A stretch of DNA of 8,361 nucleotides from contig DATCHW010000034.1 of the NCBI GenBank assembly GCA_036508135.1, positions 1 through 8,361 on the forward strand. The letters are read 5' to 3'. Source of the DNA: DATCHW01 sp036508135 (GTDB lineage: Bacteria > Bacteroidota > Ignavibacteria > Tepidaquicellales > Tepidaquicellaceae). Of this stretch, positions 1 through 5,596 are shown piece by piece. The notes beneath the pieces are model-generated. The model ran no database searches. It saw only the letters and a list, made by a program, of their open reading frames with translations, and was not told the DNA's origin. Numbering within the stretch: the stretch's first letter is position 1; each line of letters begins with the position of its first letter. Both the position numbers and the translations under genes were made by a program.

Positions 1-202
1 ATCGAACTAATTCAAAAAATCTTTATAGTTAAGAGTGGGGTAGTGCTCTCTTTTCGTGTAAAAAGCAGCCATAAGACAGTTATTCCCATTCCAACCACCT
101 AAAATAGCCACTTACAGAGGCCAGTGTTACAAAAACTCTACCTTTTGTGTTAGCGTAATTTGATGTCACAAAAGTAATAAGGGGACTTATGTGATAGTGT
201 TT
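1..202. other. Gene-free left edge, no supported feature
   Basis: I see no gene here. The longest noteworthy frame is on the minus strand (111 down to 7): 34 codons from a GTG directly after a stop, containing an LGGWNG string vaguely like C-termini of DDE transposases, but without the rest of any such protein. The stretch adjoins the broken end of the group II intron fragment, so it may be the DNA joined on when the intron's 3' half was lost. A decayed insertion sequence is possible but not shown. Confidence 0.3.
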
Positions 203-621
203 TACTATGAAAGTATCCGACTTCCTACTGGCATTTGCGTTCCTTACTTCTTCAGTTTGTACTGCATACTTTTCATTTGAAAAGACCAAGTAGGATCTCC
301 CCGAGTTTCCGTATATTCTAAATGTTTAGCTAGGTAGGGCCTCTGACTACGGATGCGTTTATTTGCACTCGCTTTAACGCACAAATAAATATAGCTTTCC
401 ACGTTAATGAGCGTTTCTGCCACATCATCGACCAACTTTTCGAAGCTCAATACCATTCACTGCTAGGTTACCACCCAGTCAATTCTACCTCGCTAACTTT
501 CTGTCTACGCTTAAAATGTTACGTTACCGCAACATCTCTAAGACTCGATACAAAGCGATTTGCTAAATCTTACTTTGACAGGATTCCCACCTGCTAGAAT
601 ATACGCCCTGTCGGGACGCAC
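203..621 (-). mobile_element. Group II intron, 5' fragment (domain I and following RNA)
   Basis: Read on the minus strand, the element begins at 621 with GTGCG followed by a short CCC/GGG hairpin, the hallmark 5' end of bacterial group II introns. The sequence that follows resembles conserved intron RNA as I remember it (for example GGTGGTAACCTAGC, TTCGAAAAGTTGGTCGATG and GGGGAGATCC). Exon recognition can be read directly. The last six exon bases, TTAATG (627-622), are complementary to CATTAA inside the intron (409-404), fitting IBS1/EBS1. GCAAC (634-630) is complementary to GTTGC (533-529), fitting IBS2/EBS2; EBS2 precedes EBS1 as it should. Similarity fades after about 203. No reverse transcriptase/maturase, domain V or domain VI is visible, so the copy is truncated and cannot move by itself. 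It is GC-richer than its surroundings, as expected for structured RNA. The 69- and 70-codon open frames across it are not genes. Confidence 0.8.
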
Positions 622-660
622 CATTAATCGTTGCCGTACCCCAACTTGATTTATCAATTA

Positions 661-695
661 TAAAAAAAGGTAAATAACATTTAAGTTACTTACCT
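661..695 (-). terminator. Rho-independent terminator of the oxidoreductase unit
   Basis: On the minus strand an 11-bp stem (AGGTAAGTAAC, 695-685, with GTTATTTACCT, 678-668; one G·U pair) has a 6-nt loop and is followed at once by seven T residues (668-662). This is a standard intrinsic terminator for transcription coming from the oxidoreductase gene. The TAA that ends the in-frame remnant (688-686) lies inside the stem, and the group II intron begins about 40 nt further downstream. Confidence 0.85.
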
Positions 696-847
696 CGTAT
701 TACTTTGGATTCTAGTGTCAATTCTTTAAACTGACTAATACTTTCTGGAACAAAATCACCGCTTATTTTATCTATCTCACCTAATAAGGAGTACCCATCA
801 TAGATGCCATTTATACTATCTAAACATATTTTATGGACTAAGTTGTG
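686..847 (-). other. In-frame open remnant after the oxidoreductase stop (53 codons)
   Basis: After the oxidoreductase stop (850-848, TAA) the same frame stays open for 53 codons, starting HNLVHKICLDS and ending ELTLESKVIRGK, then stops at 688-686 inside the terminator stem. It has a mixed, protein-like composition. The oxidoreductase already has full family length and its normal C-terminal flavin-binding GD plus final helix before the stop, so this is not needed for that enzyme. There is no start codon near its beginning. It may be the tail of a lost downstream gene, or a former C-terminal extension cut off by a nonsense change. I do not recognise the family, and chance openness in AT-rich DNA cannot be excluded. 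Confidence 0.35.
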
Positions 848-2875
848 TTACAGAGTTCTTGCTAATTCGAATGCAGTTGTAATAGCATTCATTACATTTT
901 TAGGCCGTACCGCATCTCCTAATAAATGTGTATGAGGACCTTTGCAGGAATCATACAATTTCTGATTACTTAAATATCCTATAGATACAATGACAAAATC
1001 ACACAAAATTGAAATATCTTGCTTTTTTCCAGCATTTCCTATCATAACAGGATGCTTTGCACGATCAGCAATATTTGGTGTATTATATATCGTTTGTGTC
1101 AAGTTTGCTTTTTTATCTACAATTGAGTCTAGTGTCGTATTGGTAAGGATTTTAACTTTATTATAATCCATCAAATCTCTTAACAAGTTATAATTTGCGG
1201 CATTGAGTCCATCAACATTCATAACGGATCCAGTCGTTTCAACTACTGTAACATATTTTCCAGCTTTTGCATATTCATAAGCTAATTCACATCCTGTCAA
1301 TCCACCACCAATAATAACCAAATTATCGCCTTCGAAGTCGCGATGATTAATAAGTGCATCAACAGCATAAGTCATATTTTCTTTGTCTGTTCCCGGAATA
1401 TTCAAGTTACGTTCTGTTGAACCAGTACAAATAATTAATTCTTCATAAGTTAGCTTGTTTAACATTTCCGGAGTTACTTCAGTGTTAAGATGAACATTGA
1501 CACCGAGCAGTGGCATCTGACGGCGATACCAGTTCAAGAGCTGACGATCATCAACTTTAAATTCTGGCTGGGAAGAAGCTATAAATACACCGCCTAGTTC
1601 ACTGCCTTTATCATAGAGATCAACTGTATATCCACGAATTGTAGAAATCCTGGCAGCTTCCATTCCGGCTAAACCGCCGCCTACAATTATAATATGTTTA
1701 TTTGATGTAGCTTTTTCTATTTTTACTTCTTCTTCACGTCCGCAAACTGGATTTACTGCGCAGGTTAAAGGCTGTCCAGAAAGGAACTTGCTGAAGCATC
1801 CTTGGTGACATCCAACACATGGACGTATATCTTCAAGCTTACCTTCTTTAAATTTATTTACAATTTCCGGATCAGCAAGTAGAGCACGTCCTATACCCAT
1901 CATATCAATGTCATTATTTGAAATGGCTTTTTCCGCCAAATCAGGTTCATCAAATTTCCCGGCACATATAACTGGGATATTTACAGCATGTTTTATAGCT
2001 ATTGACGTTTCAAGGTTACATGCTTTTGGCATATATACTGGTGGATGAGCCCAATACCATGAATCATATGTTCCGCCATCACAGTTAAGGAAATCATAAC
2101 CTGCTTTTTCAAGGTACTTGGCTTGTTTAATCCCTTCTTCAAGAGTTCTCCCAACTTCAGTATACTCTTCTCCGGGAACGGCTCCTCTATTAAAACCTTT
2201 CAAATAGCTTCTTGCGCTAAAACGCATACCTACCGGGAAATCATCCCCACATATTTTTTTTGCCTCCTGAAGGACTTCAACTGCTAAACGCATTCTGTTT
2301 TCAAAGCTTCCACCATATTCGTCGGTCCTATGATTAAAAAATTCCATCGTAAATTCATCAAGAAGATATCCTTCATGCATAGCATGAACTTCTATTCCGT
2401 CATAGCCTACTTCTTTGACAAGTCTAGCAACTTCACCAAATGTCTTAACTACAGATTTGATCTCTTCTCTAGTCATTTCTGGGTGCATAACATTTGGATC
2501 CCAGACGTTTGGAAGTACACTTGGAGCAGGTCCGCTGAGATTCCAATTTTGTCGGCCAAGACCAAGTGCAATCTGAGTGAAAACCTTTGCCCCATATTTA
2601 TGAACACCGTCTATCATATACTTTTGTTCTTTAACGAATTTTTTTGGATCATTGGTAGGACACATCATTCCAAACGCACCGAACCCACTAGGATAAATCA
2701 AGCCTACCCCGCCCTTAGCTATATTAATATAATAATCTGAGCCTCGTTTTGTAAGTATACCTGAACGTACATCTACCTGACAAGAATTCATAAGCCCCAT
2801 AGGCATCATTGCTGTTCTATTCTTAATTGTAACTTTACCAAGTTTAATATCACTAAATAAATGTTCGTATTTCAT
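848..2875 (-). CDS. 2-enoate reductase-type FMN/FAD/[4Fe-4S] oxidoreductase (OYE / 2,4-dienoyl-CoA reductase family)
   Basis: Predicted soluble NAD(P)H-dependent reductase of activated C=C bonds. Residues 1-345 form the old-yellow-enzyme-type FMN barrel, with the active-site segment VHAMHEGYLLDEF (163-175; Y170 aligns with the proton-donor Tyr of FadH), RTDEYGGSFENR (183-194), a DSWYWAHPP segment (271-279) of the kind I associate with 2-enoate/bile-acid (BaiCD-like) enzymes, and GIGRALLADPE binding the FMN phosphate. C353, C356, C360 and C372 (CxxCxxxCx11C) bind the iron-sulfur cluster. An FAD site (GGGLAG, 399-404), an NAD(P)H site (GGGLTG, 523-528) and a final GD (653-654) make up the C-terminal half. 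At 675 residues it is family length (about 640-670). The start is ATG with GGAGG 8 nt upstream. It is transcribed away from the tetR-type gene and probably repressed by it. Its GC content looks higher than its neighbours', suggesting separate ancestry. The substrate (cinnamate-like acid, enoyl-CoA or steroid) cannot be told from sequence. Confidence 0.88.
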   Translation of the reverse strand: MKYEHLFSDIKLGKVTIKNRTAMMPMGLMNSCQVDVRSGILTKRGSDYYINIAKGGVGLIYPSGFGAFGMMCPTNDPKKFVKEQKYMIDGVHKYGAKVFTQIALGLGRQNWNLSGPAPSVLPNVWDPNVMHPEMTREEIKSVVKTFGEVARLVKEVGYDGIEVHAMHEGYLLDEFTMEFFNHRTDEYGGSFENRMRLAVEVLQEAKKICGDDFPVGMRFSARSYLKGFNRGAVPGEEYTEVGRTLEEGIKQAKYLEKAGYDFLNCDGGTYDSWYWAHPPVYMPKACNLETSIAIKHAVNIPVICAGKFDEPDLAEKAISNNDIDMMGIGRALLADPEIVNKFKEGKLEDIRPCVGCHQGCFSKFLSGQPLTCAVNPVCGREEEVKIEKATSNKHIIIVGGGLAGMEAARISTIRGYTVDLYDKGSELGGVFIASSQPEFKVDDRQLLNWYRRQMPLLGVNVHLNTEVTPEMLNKLTYEELIICTGSTERNLNIPGTDKENMTYAVDALINHRDFEGDNLVIIGGGLTGCELAYEYAKAGKYVTVVETTGSVMNVDGLNAANYNLLRDLMDYNKVKILTNTTLDSIVDKKANLTQTIYNTPNIADRAKHPVMIGNAGKKQDISILCDFVIVSIGYLSNQKLYDSCKGPHTHLLGDAVRPKNVMNAITTAFELARTL

Positions 2876-2994
2876 TTTTATCCTCCTTATTTTTGTTACC
2901 GTGGTATACTTATATAGTATACCACGGTATACTTATTGTCAATAATTTATATATTATTATGGTATAATGTCATATAATCACTGGAGGTATAAAT
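2876..2994. promoter_or_regulatory. Divergent promoter region between oxidoreductase and tetR-type gene
   Basis: Oxidoreductase promoter (minus): TTGACA at 2942-2937, with a -10 of TATACT (2921-2916, 15-nt spacer) or TACTAT (2919-2914, 17-nt spacer), and ribosome binding site GGAGG just upstream of the start. Regulator promoter (plus): TATAAT at 2963-2968, or a second TATAAT at 2973-2978, without a clear -35, and GGAGG at 2983-2987 seven bases before its ATG. The oxidoreductase promoter is much the stronger by consensus, which fits a regulated structural gene facing a weakly expressed repressor. Confidence 0.65.
2897..2932. promoter_or_regulatory. Probable TetR-family operator (nested palindromes)
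   Basis: A perfect 13-bp inverted repeat, TACCGTGGTATAC (2897-2909) and GTATACCACGGTA (2917-2929), is separated by 7 bp. Overlapping it is a second palindrome, GTATACC-AC-GGTATAC (2917-2932). A degenerate equivalent (GTTACC-GT-GGTATAC) occupies 2895-2909, so two adjacent operator units of the same design can be read. They cover the -10 and the -10/-35 spacer of the oxidoreductase promoter, so a bound dimer (or two) would block it. A further TTATTG-T-CAATAA palindrome (2933-2945) covers the -35. The TetR-type protein next door is the obvious ligand-responsive partner; its binding here is inferred. Confidence 0.75.
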
Positions 2995-3576
2995 ATGATA
3001 GAAAATATAAAACAAACAATTTTGATAAATGCTATTGAACTTTTTAAAGAAAAAGGATTTAAAAATGTGACTATAAATGAAATATGCAAAAAATGTAGAA
3101 TTGCTAAGAGAACTTTTTATTATCATTATGATTCAAAAAATACATTGCTTTTAAATTATTTTTCTCTAGTGGATTCAGAAATTGATAATATCGTAACTGA
3201 TTTACCAGAAGATATGCCATGGCTTGAAAAAAGCTGGGAGCTTAAGAAAATATATATAGAAAACATTACAAACCTTAGCACAGATATTCTAAAAAATATT
3301 ATTAAGATTGATTTGGATAATCAGAATAAAATGTTCAGTGGCTCACTAAGCGATTTTGATTTAAAGATAAAAAGTATACGTGAACTAACCATTGAATTTA
3401 CGAAAAAAGGGCAGGAATCAGGGGAAATCGACGATGCTTTCTCCCCGAAAGAAATGTCTTATAGCTTTGCTGCTGCATTTCTTGGACTATTGGTAGACTG
3501 GAGTTCTAAAGATGGAAACTACGATATAATAAAAGAATCAAAAATAATTTATGATATGATTTTTAGAAAAAAATAA
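2995..3576 (+). CDS. TetR/AcrR-family transcriptional regulator
   Basis: A 193-residue one-domain-plus-ligand-domain repressor, the usual size for this family. The N-terminal part carries the TetR DNA-binding signature: an opening helix with AIELFKEKGFKNVTINEI (13-30), then the recognition turn RIAKRTFYYHYDSKNTLL (35-52). The rest is helical and variable, as expected of the ligand-binding/dimer domain; no ligand can be named. The ATG start has GGAGG seven bases upstream. It is divergent from the oxidoreductase, and the nested palindromes between them fit autoregulation plus repression of that gene, released by a substrate-like inducer. Coding sequence is distinctly more AT-rich than the oxidoreductase gene. 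A short hairpin (ACACTAT/ATAGTGT, 3593-3613) follows the stop but lacks a T-tract, so it is at best a weak terminator. Confidence 0.9.
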   Translation: MIENIKQTILINAIELFKEKGFKNVTINEICKKCRIAKRTFYYHYDSKNTLLLNYFSLVDSEIDNIVTDLPEDMPWLEKSWELKKIYIENITNLSTDILKNIIKIDLDNQNKMFSGSLSDFDLKIKSIRELTIEFTKKGQESGEIDDAFSPKEMSYSFAAAFLGLLVDWSSKDGNYDIIKESKIIYDMIFRKK

Positions 3577-3787
3577 ATAAAGTAAGTAACTTACACTATT
3601 GAACTCATAGTGTTGTACCCTTTGATACTTGAAAGATAATTTTAATTTTTCATTCGTGGGGTATGAAGAACGTAGCTGTCCTGTACTGAAAACTCAATTT
3701 CTAAATATGGTAATACCTATAAAAATGGTGATTTTATGTATGTGTTAAGTTAACTATGAGGGTATAGGCTAGCTAAGGGTACATATT

Positions 3788-3820
3788 AAATGTCGTGAAG
3801 GTCACTTTTTCACGACATTT
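3788..3820. repeat. Perfect 12-bp inverted repeat (hairpin 1 upstream of uppP)
   Basis: AAATGTCGTGAA (3788-3799) and TTCACGACATTT (3809-3820) flank a 9-nt loop. A T-tract lies in the loop/arm rather than after the stem, so it is not a standard terminator. It could be an operator, an RNA hairpin or the end of a lost element. Confidence 0.6.
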
Positions 3821-3825
3821 GATGA

Positions 3826-3860
3826 TATTAATCTATTAAATTCAAAAAAATAGATTAATA
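3826..3860. repeat. Perfect 12-bp inverted repeat (hairpin 2 upstream of uppP)
   Basis: TATTAATCTATT (3826-3837) and AATAGATTAATA (3849-3860) flank an 11-nt, A-rich loop. It lies only 5 bp from the preceding hairpin. The stem is nearly all A/T, so as RNA it would be weak; as DNA it could serve as a protein-binding palindrome. Confidence 0.55.
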
Positions 3861-3865
3861 GGAAG

Positions 3866-3930
3866 ATCTAAGAACTTTTTAATTCAATTTTAATCTTAGA
3901 TATATATAATATATCTGTTATAATAATTAG
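3866..3930 (+). promoter_or_regulatory. Probable uppP promoter with overlapping palindromes
   Basis: TATAAT at 3919-3924, preceded by TG (extended -10), lies just before the uppP ribosome binding site; the matching -35 position (3896-3901, TTAGAT) is weak. ATCTAAGA/TCTTAGAT (3866-3873 and 3894-3901) and AGATATAT/ATATATCT (3898-3905 and 3909-3916) are perfect inverted repeats covering the -35 and spacer, which suggests a repressor or activator site. No regulator gene for it is visible. Confidence 0.5.
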
Positions 3931-3950
3931 TTTTGAAGGGGTGATTAATC

Positions 3951-4802
3951 ATTGATATAATTTTTTTATTAAAAGCAATAATAATAGCAATAGTAGAGGG
4001 AATAACTGAATTTATTCCAGTATCTTCTACAGGACATATGATACTAATTGGATGGGCAATTGGGTTTCAAGGAGAATTTGCAAAGATGTTTGAGGTTGTA
4101 ATTCAACTTGGAGCAATGATGGCAGTTGTTGTTTTGTATTGGGATAAGATTAAAGAAAGTATAATAGACTTTTTTAAGTTTATATTTACTAAAGGAAAAG
4201 AAGGAAAGAAAGGCTTTAAATTTGGTATAAATGTTATTACAGCATCCATTCCAATGGGAATTGTAGGTGTCATATTATACAAAAAAATAAAATCACTATT
4301 TACACCAGAAGCTGTTATAATTGGATTTATAGTTGGTGGATTATTACTACTAATAATTGAGAAAAAATTTGCTAGTAGGGACCATAAAGTAGACAGTTTA
4401 GATAATATAACTACTGTACAAGCATTAAAAATAGGGTTATTGCAACTTCTTGCTATGTGGCCAGGGATGTCAAGAAGTGCTTCTACAATTATGGGTGGAT
4501 GGCTTGCTGGATTATCAACACCAATAGCCGCAGAATTTTCATTTTTCATAGCAATCCCAGCTATGATAGGGGCTACAGGTAAGGACTTATTTGAATTTGA
4601 TTATTCTACAATGACATTAACATTATGGATTGCATTAATAGTTGGATTTGTTGTTGCCTTTATAGTAGCATTAATAGTCATGAGAAAATTTGTTGAATAT
4701 CTTAAAAAGAAACCTATGAAAGTATTTGCAATATATAGAATAGTAGTAGGTATTTTACTTGGACTATTAGTATTTACGAAAGTTATTATCATAACACAAT
4801 AA
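3951..4802 (+). CDS. uppP: Undecaprenyl-diphosphatase UppP (BacA family), AUU start
   Basis: Integral membrane enzyme that dephosphorylates undecaprenyl diphosphate, recycling the lipid carrier of cell-wall synthesis; extra dosage gives bacitracin resistance. With the start at 3951 it has 283 residues, the family length. Motif 1, EGITEFIPVSSTGH (16-29), holds the catalytic E16, E20, S26 and H29; motif 2, PGMSRSAST (about 171-179), holds R175, matching R174 of the E. coli enzyme. Several long hydrophobic segments fit a polytopic protein. The first in-frame ATG (4038) would delete all of motif 1. No ATG, GTG or TTG exists in frame between the upstream stop (3942-3944) and 4038. GGGG (3938-3941) sits nine bases before ATT at 3951, where relatives' MxDIIFLLKAI-type N-termini begin. 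AUU initiation is therefore the best reading; a base change inactivating the start, or a sequence error, is the alternative. It stands alone, without an ABC transporter or two-component system nearby. Confidence 0.9.
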   Translation: MDIIFLLKAIIIAIVEGITEFIPVSSTGHMILIGWAIGFQGEFAKMFEVVIQLGAMMAVVVLYWDKIKESIIDFFKFIFTKGKEGKKGFKFGINVITASIPMGIVGVILYKKIKSLFTPEAVIIGFIVGGLLLLIIEKKFASRDHKVDSLDNITTVQALKIGLLQLLAMWPGMSRSASTIMGGWLAGLSTPIAAEFSFFIAIPAMIGATGKDLFEFDYSTMTLTLWIALIVGFVVAFIVALIVMRKFVEYLKKKPMKVFAIYRIVVGILLGLLVFTKVIIITQ

Positions 4803-4823
4803 GTAAAATGAACAAAAGATACA

Positions 4824-4881
4824 TAGTTATATAGCCAGAGTTCGTTATTTATCCGAAAGGCGAACTTTGGCTATATAACTA
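4824..4881. terminator. Long 21-bp hairpin after uppP, likely bidirectional terminator
   Basis: Arms 4824-4844 and 4861-4881 are complementary over 21 positions with one G·U (TAGTTATATAGCCA on the left, TGGCTATATAACTA on the right, with AGTTCG/CGAACT inside) around a 16-nt loop. It begins 21 bp after the uppP stop, between convergent genes, where a two-way terminator is expected. No T-tract follows on either strand, so it would be atypical; an mRNA-stabilising hairpin is the alternative. A smaller CTATAAA/TTTATAG pair lies just beyond it, near 4900-4920. Confidence 0.5.
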
Positions 4882-4931
4882 GCCTCCATGACCTCACTAT
4901 AAAATAAACGAACTTTATAGAACTTAATTTG

Positions 4932-5153
4932 TTAACCAATAATGGGATCGTCAGATGTGGATTTGTTAGGATCTTGTTTTGAAGAAATATATTGTTGTTG
5001 AGCTGCAATAGTTAGCATTAAGCAGCCTATACCTACAATGAAATTTCCAAGTACGTTTGTTTCATCAGCGTTTTTATCTTTTGAAAGCGAAATAGCGATT
5101 GCATTAGTTAAAATCAGTAAATCATCAGGGCTTAAATTATCTATAATTGTCAA
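4932..5153 (-). CDS. Small conserved clostridial-type protein, 73 aa, TTG start
   Basis: Function unknown. The protein opens TIIDNLSPDDLLILTNAIAISLSKDKNADETNVLGNF and continues into a moderately hydrophobic stretch (VGIGCLMLTIAAQQQ, about 39-53) and a polar, charged tail ending DDPIIG. The DLL..NAIAI..SKDKNADE..VLGNF..AIG pattern recalls small hypothetical proteins I have seen in clostridia, which supports a real gene, but I cannot name a domain. The start is TTG at 5153 with AGGTGG seven to twelve bases upstream; there is no better start in frame. It lacks a signal peptide, and the hydrophobic part is too short and polar to be a confident membrane helix. It is convergent with uppP and shares the long hairpin as a probable terminator. 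No functional link to uppP is shown. Confidence 0.75.
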   Translation of the reverse strand: MTIIDNLSPDDLLILTNAIAISLSKDKNADETNVLGNFIVGIGCLMLTIAAQQQYISSKQDPNKSTSDDPIIG

Positions 5154-5256
5154 TGTTACACCACCTAAATATAACTAGTAATAAATAATATAAGTGTATG
5201 TTTAAAATATGTACTTAAGACGCAATCCAAATATAAGTTGTCACAAGTAACTCCAT

Positions 5257-5286
5257 AGATAGACATTTTAACTATTATGTCTATCT
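5257..5286. repeat. Perfect 10-bp inverted repeat
   Basis: AGATAGACAT (5257-5266) and ATGTCTATCT (5277-5286) flank a 10-nt AT-rich loop. It lies upstream of the 73-residue protein gene and could be an RNA hairpin or a binding site. No T-tract marks it as a terminator. Confidence 0.5.
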
Positions 5287-5366
5287 TTAAAATACCATGT
5301 CAACCATTGATAATGAAAGCTTTTATCTACTTTAAAGAAATAATAATAGTATAAGCTGGACATTAC

Positions 5367-5418
5367 ATTGAATAAATACCTAAAAAAATTAGTTTTTCGT
5401 ATTTACAAAATATTCAAT
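5367..5418 (+). repeat. Two-step long-range inverted repeat
   Basis: ATTGAATA (5367-5374) pairs with TATTCAAT (5411-5418), and inside it AAATAC (5374-5379) pairs with GTATTT (5399-5404), enclosing a short CTAA/TTAG pair. Together this could fold as one interrupted stem about 80 bp before the terminator at 5501, which is why I consider a small structured RNA here. Confidence 0.35.
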
Positions 5419-5500
5419 ATAAATTATTTTCTAAATAAGTGTATATTATTGTTAAAATTGGACATGCTATAGATATTCAACGATTTAATATCTCTACCCC

Positions 5501-5538
5501 AAAGAGTCTAATTGCCACTAGACTCTTTATATTTTTTT
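5501..5538 (+). terminator. Rho-independent terminator without an obvious gene
   Basis: AAAGAGTCTA (5501-5510) and TAGACTCTTT (5519-5528) form a perfect 10-bp stem with an 8-nt loop, followed by ATA and seven T residues (5532-5538). It works on the plus strand. The nearest plus-strand gene upstream is uppP, 700 bp away and already followed by a hairpin, so this probably ends an unannotated transcript starting between about 5200 and 5470. Confidence 0.8.
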
Positions 5539-5596
5539 CTCTTTTTAAAGTTTACCTGAACAGCCTGCATATAACCAGGCTTGTATAAATTATGGA

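Larger units (their letters stand above)
3577..3950. other. Gap between tetR-type gene and uppP, rich in inverted repeats
   Basis: No gene is supported. About 3600-3780 is less AT-rich than its surroundings and may be decayed coding DNA, but no frame is convincing. From 3788 on, three perfect inverted repeats follow one another, then the uppP promoter and ribosome binding site. Confidence 0.5.

Noticed and set aside
7..111. 34-codon minus-strand frame with LGGWNG, thought of as the C-terminus of an IS4-like transposase
   Set aside because: Only one short string resembles the family, the typical DGxPG-type continuation is missing, and no upstream transposase sequence could be read in any frame.
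80..456. Two overlapping minus-strand open frames of 69 and 70 codons at the left end
   Set aside because: Both lie mostly inside the group II intron RNA, have no convincing ribosome binding site and no recognisable protein pattern; they are by-products of structured RNA sequence.
2330..2740. 136-codon plus-strand open frame opposite the oxidoreductase
   Set aside because: It is antisense to a strongly supported gene, has no ribosome binding site and translates to a low-information peptide.
3610..3780. Possible decayed gene after the tetR-type gene (a short frame reading HSWGMKNVAVLY on the plus strand)
   Set aside because: The frame stops after a dozen residues and no neighbouring frame continues into a recognisable protein.
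3952..3954. TTG at 3952 as the uppP start
   Set aside because: It is one base out of frame with the UppP reading frame and would require a frameshift.
4103..4549. 148-codon minus-strand open frame inside uppP
   Set aside because: It is a shadow of the uppP coding frame; the plus-strand protein carries both catalytic motifs.
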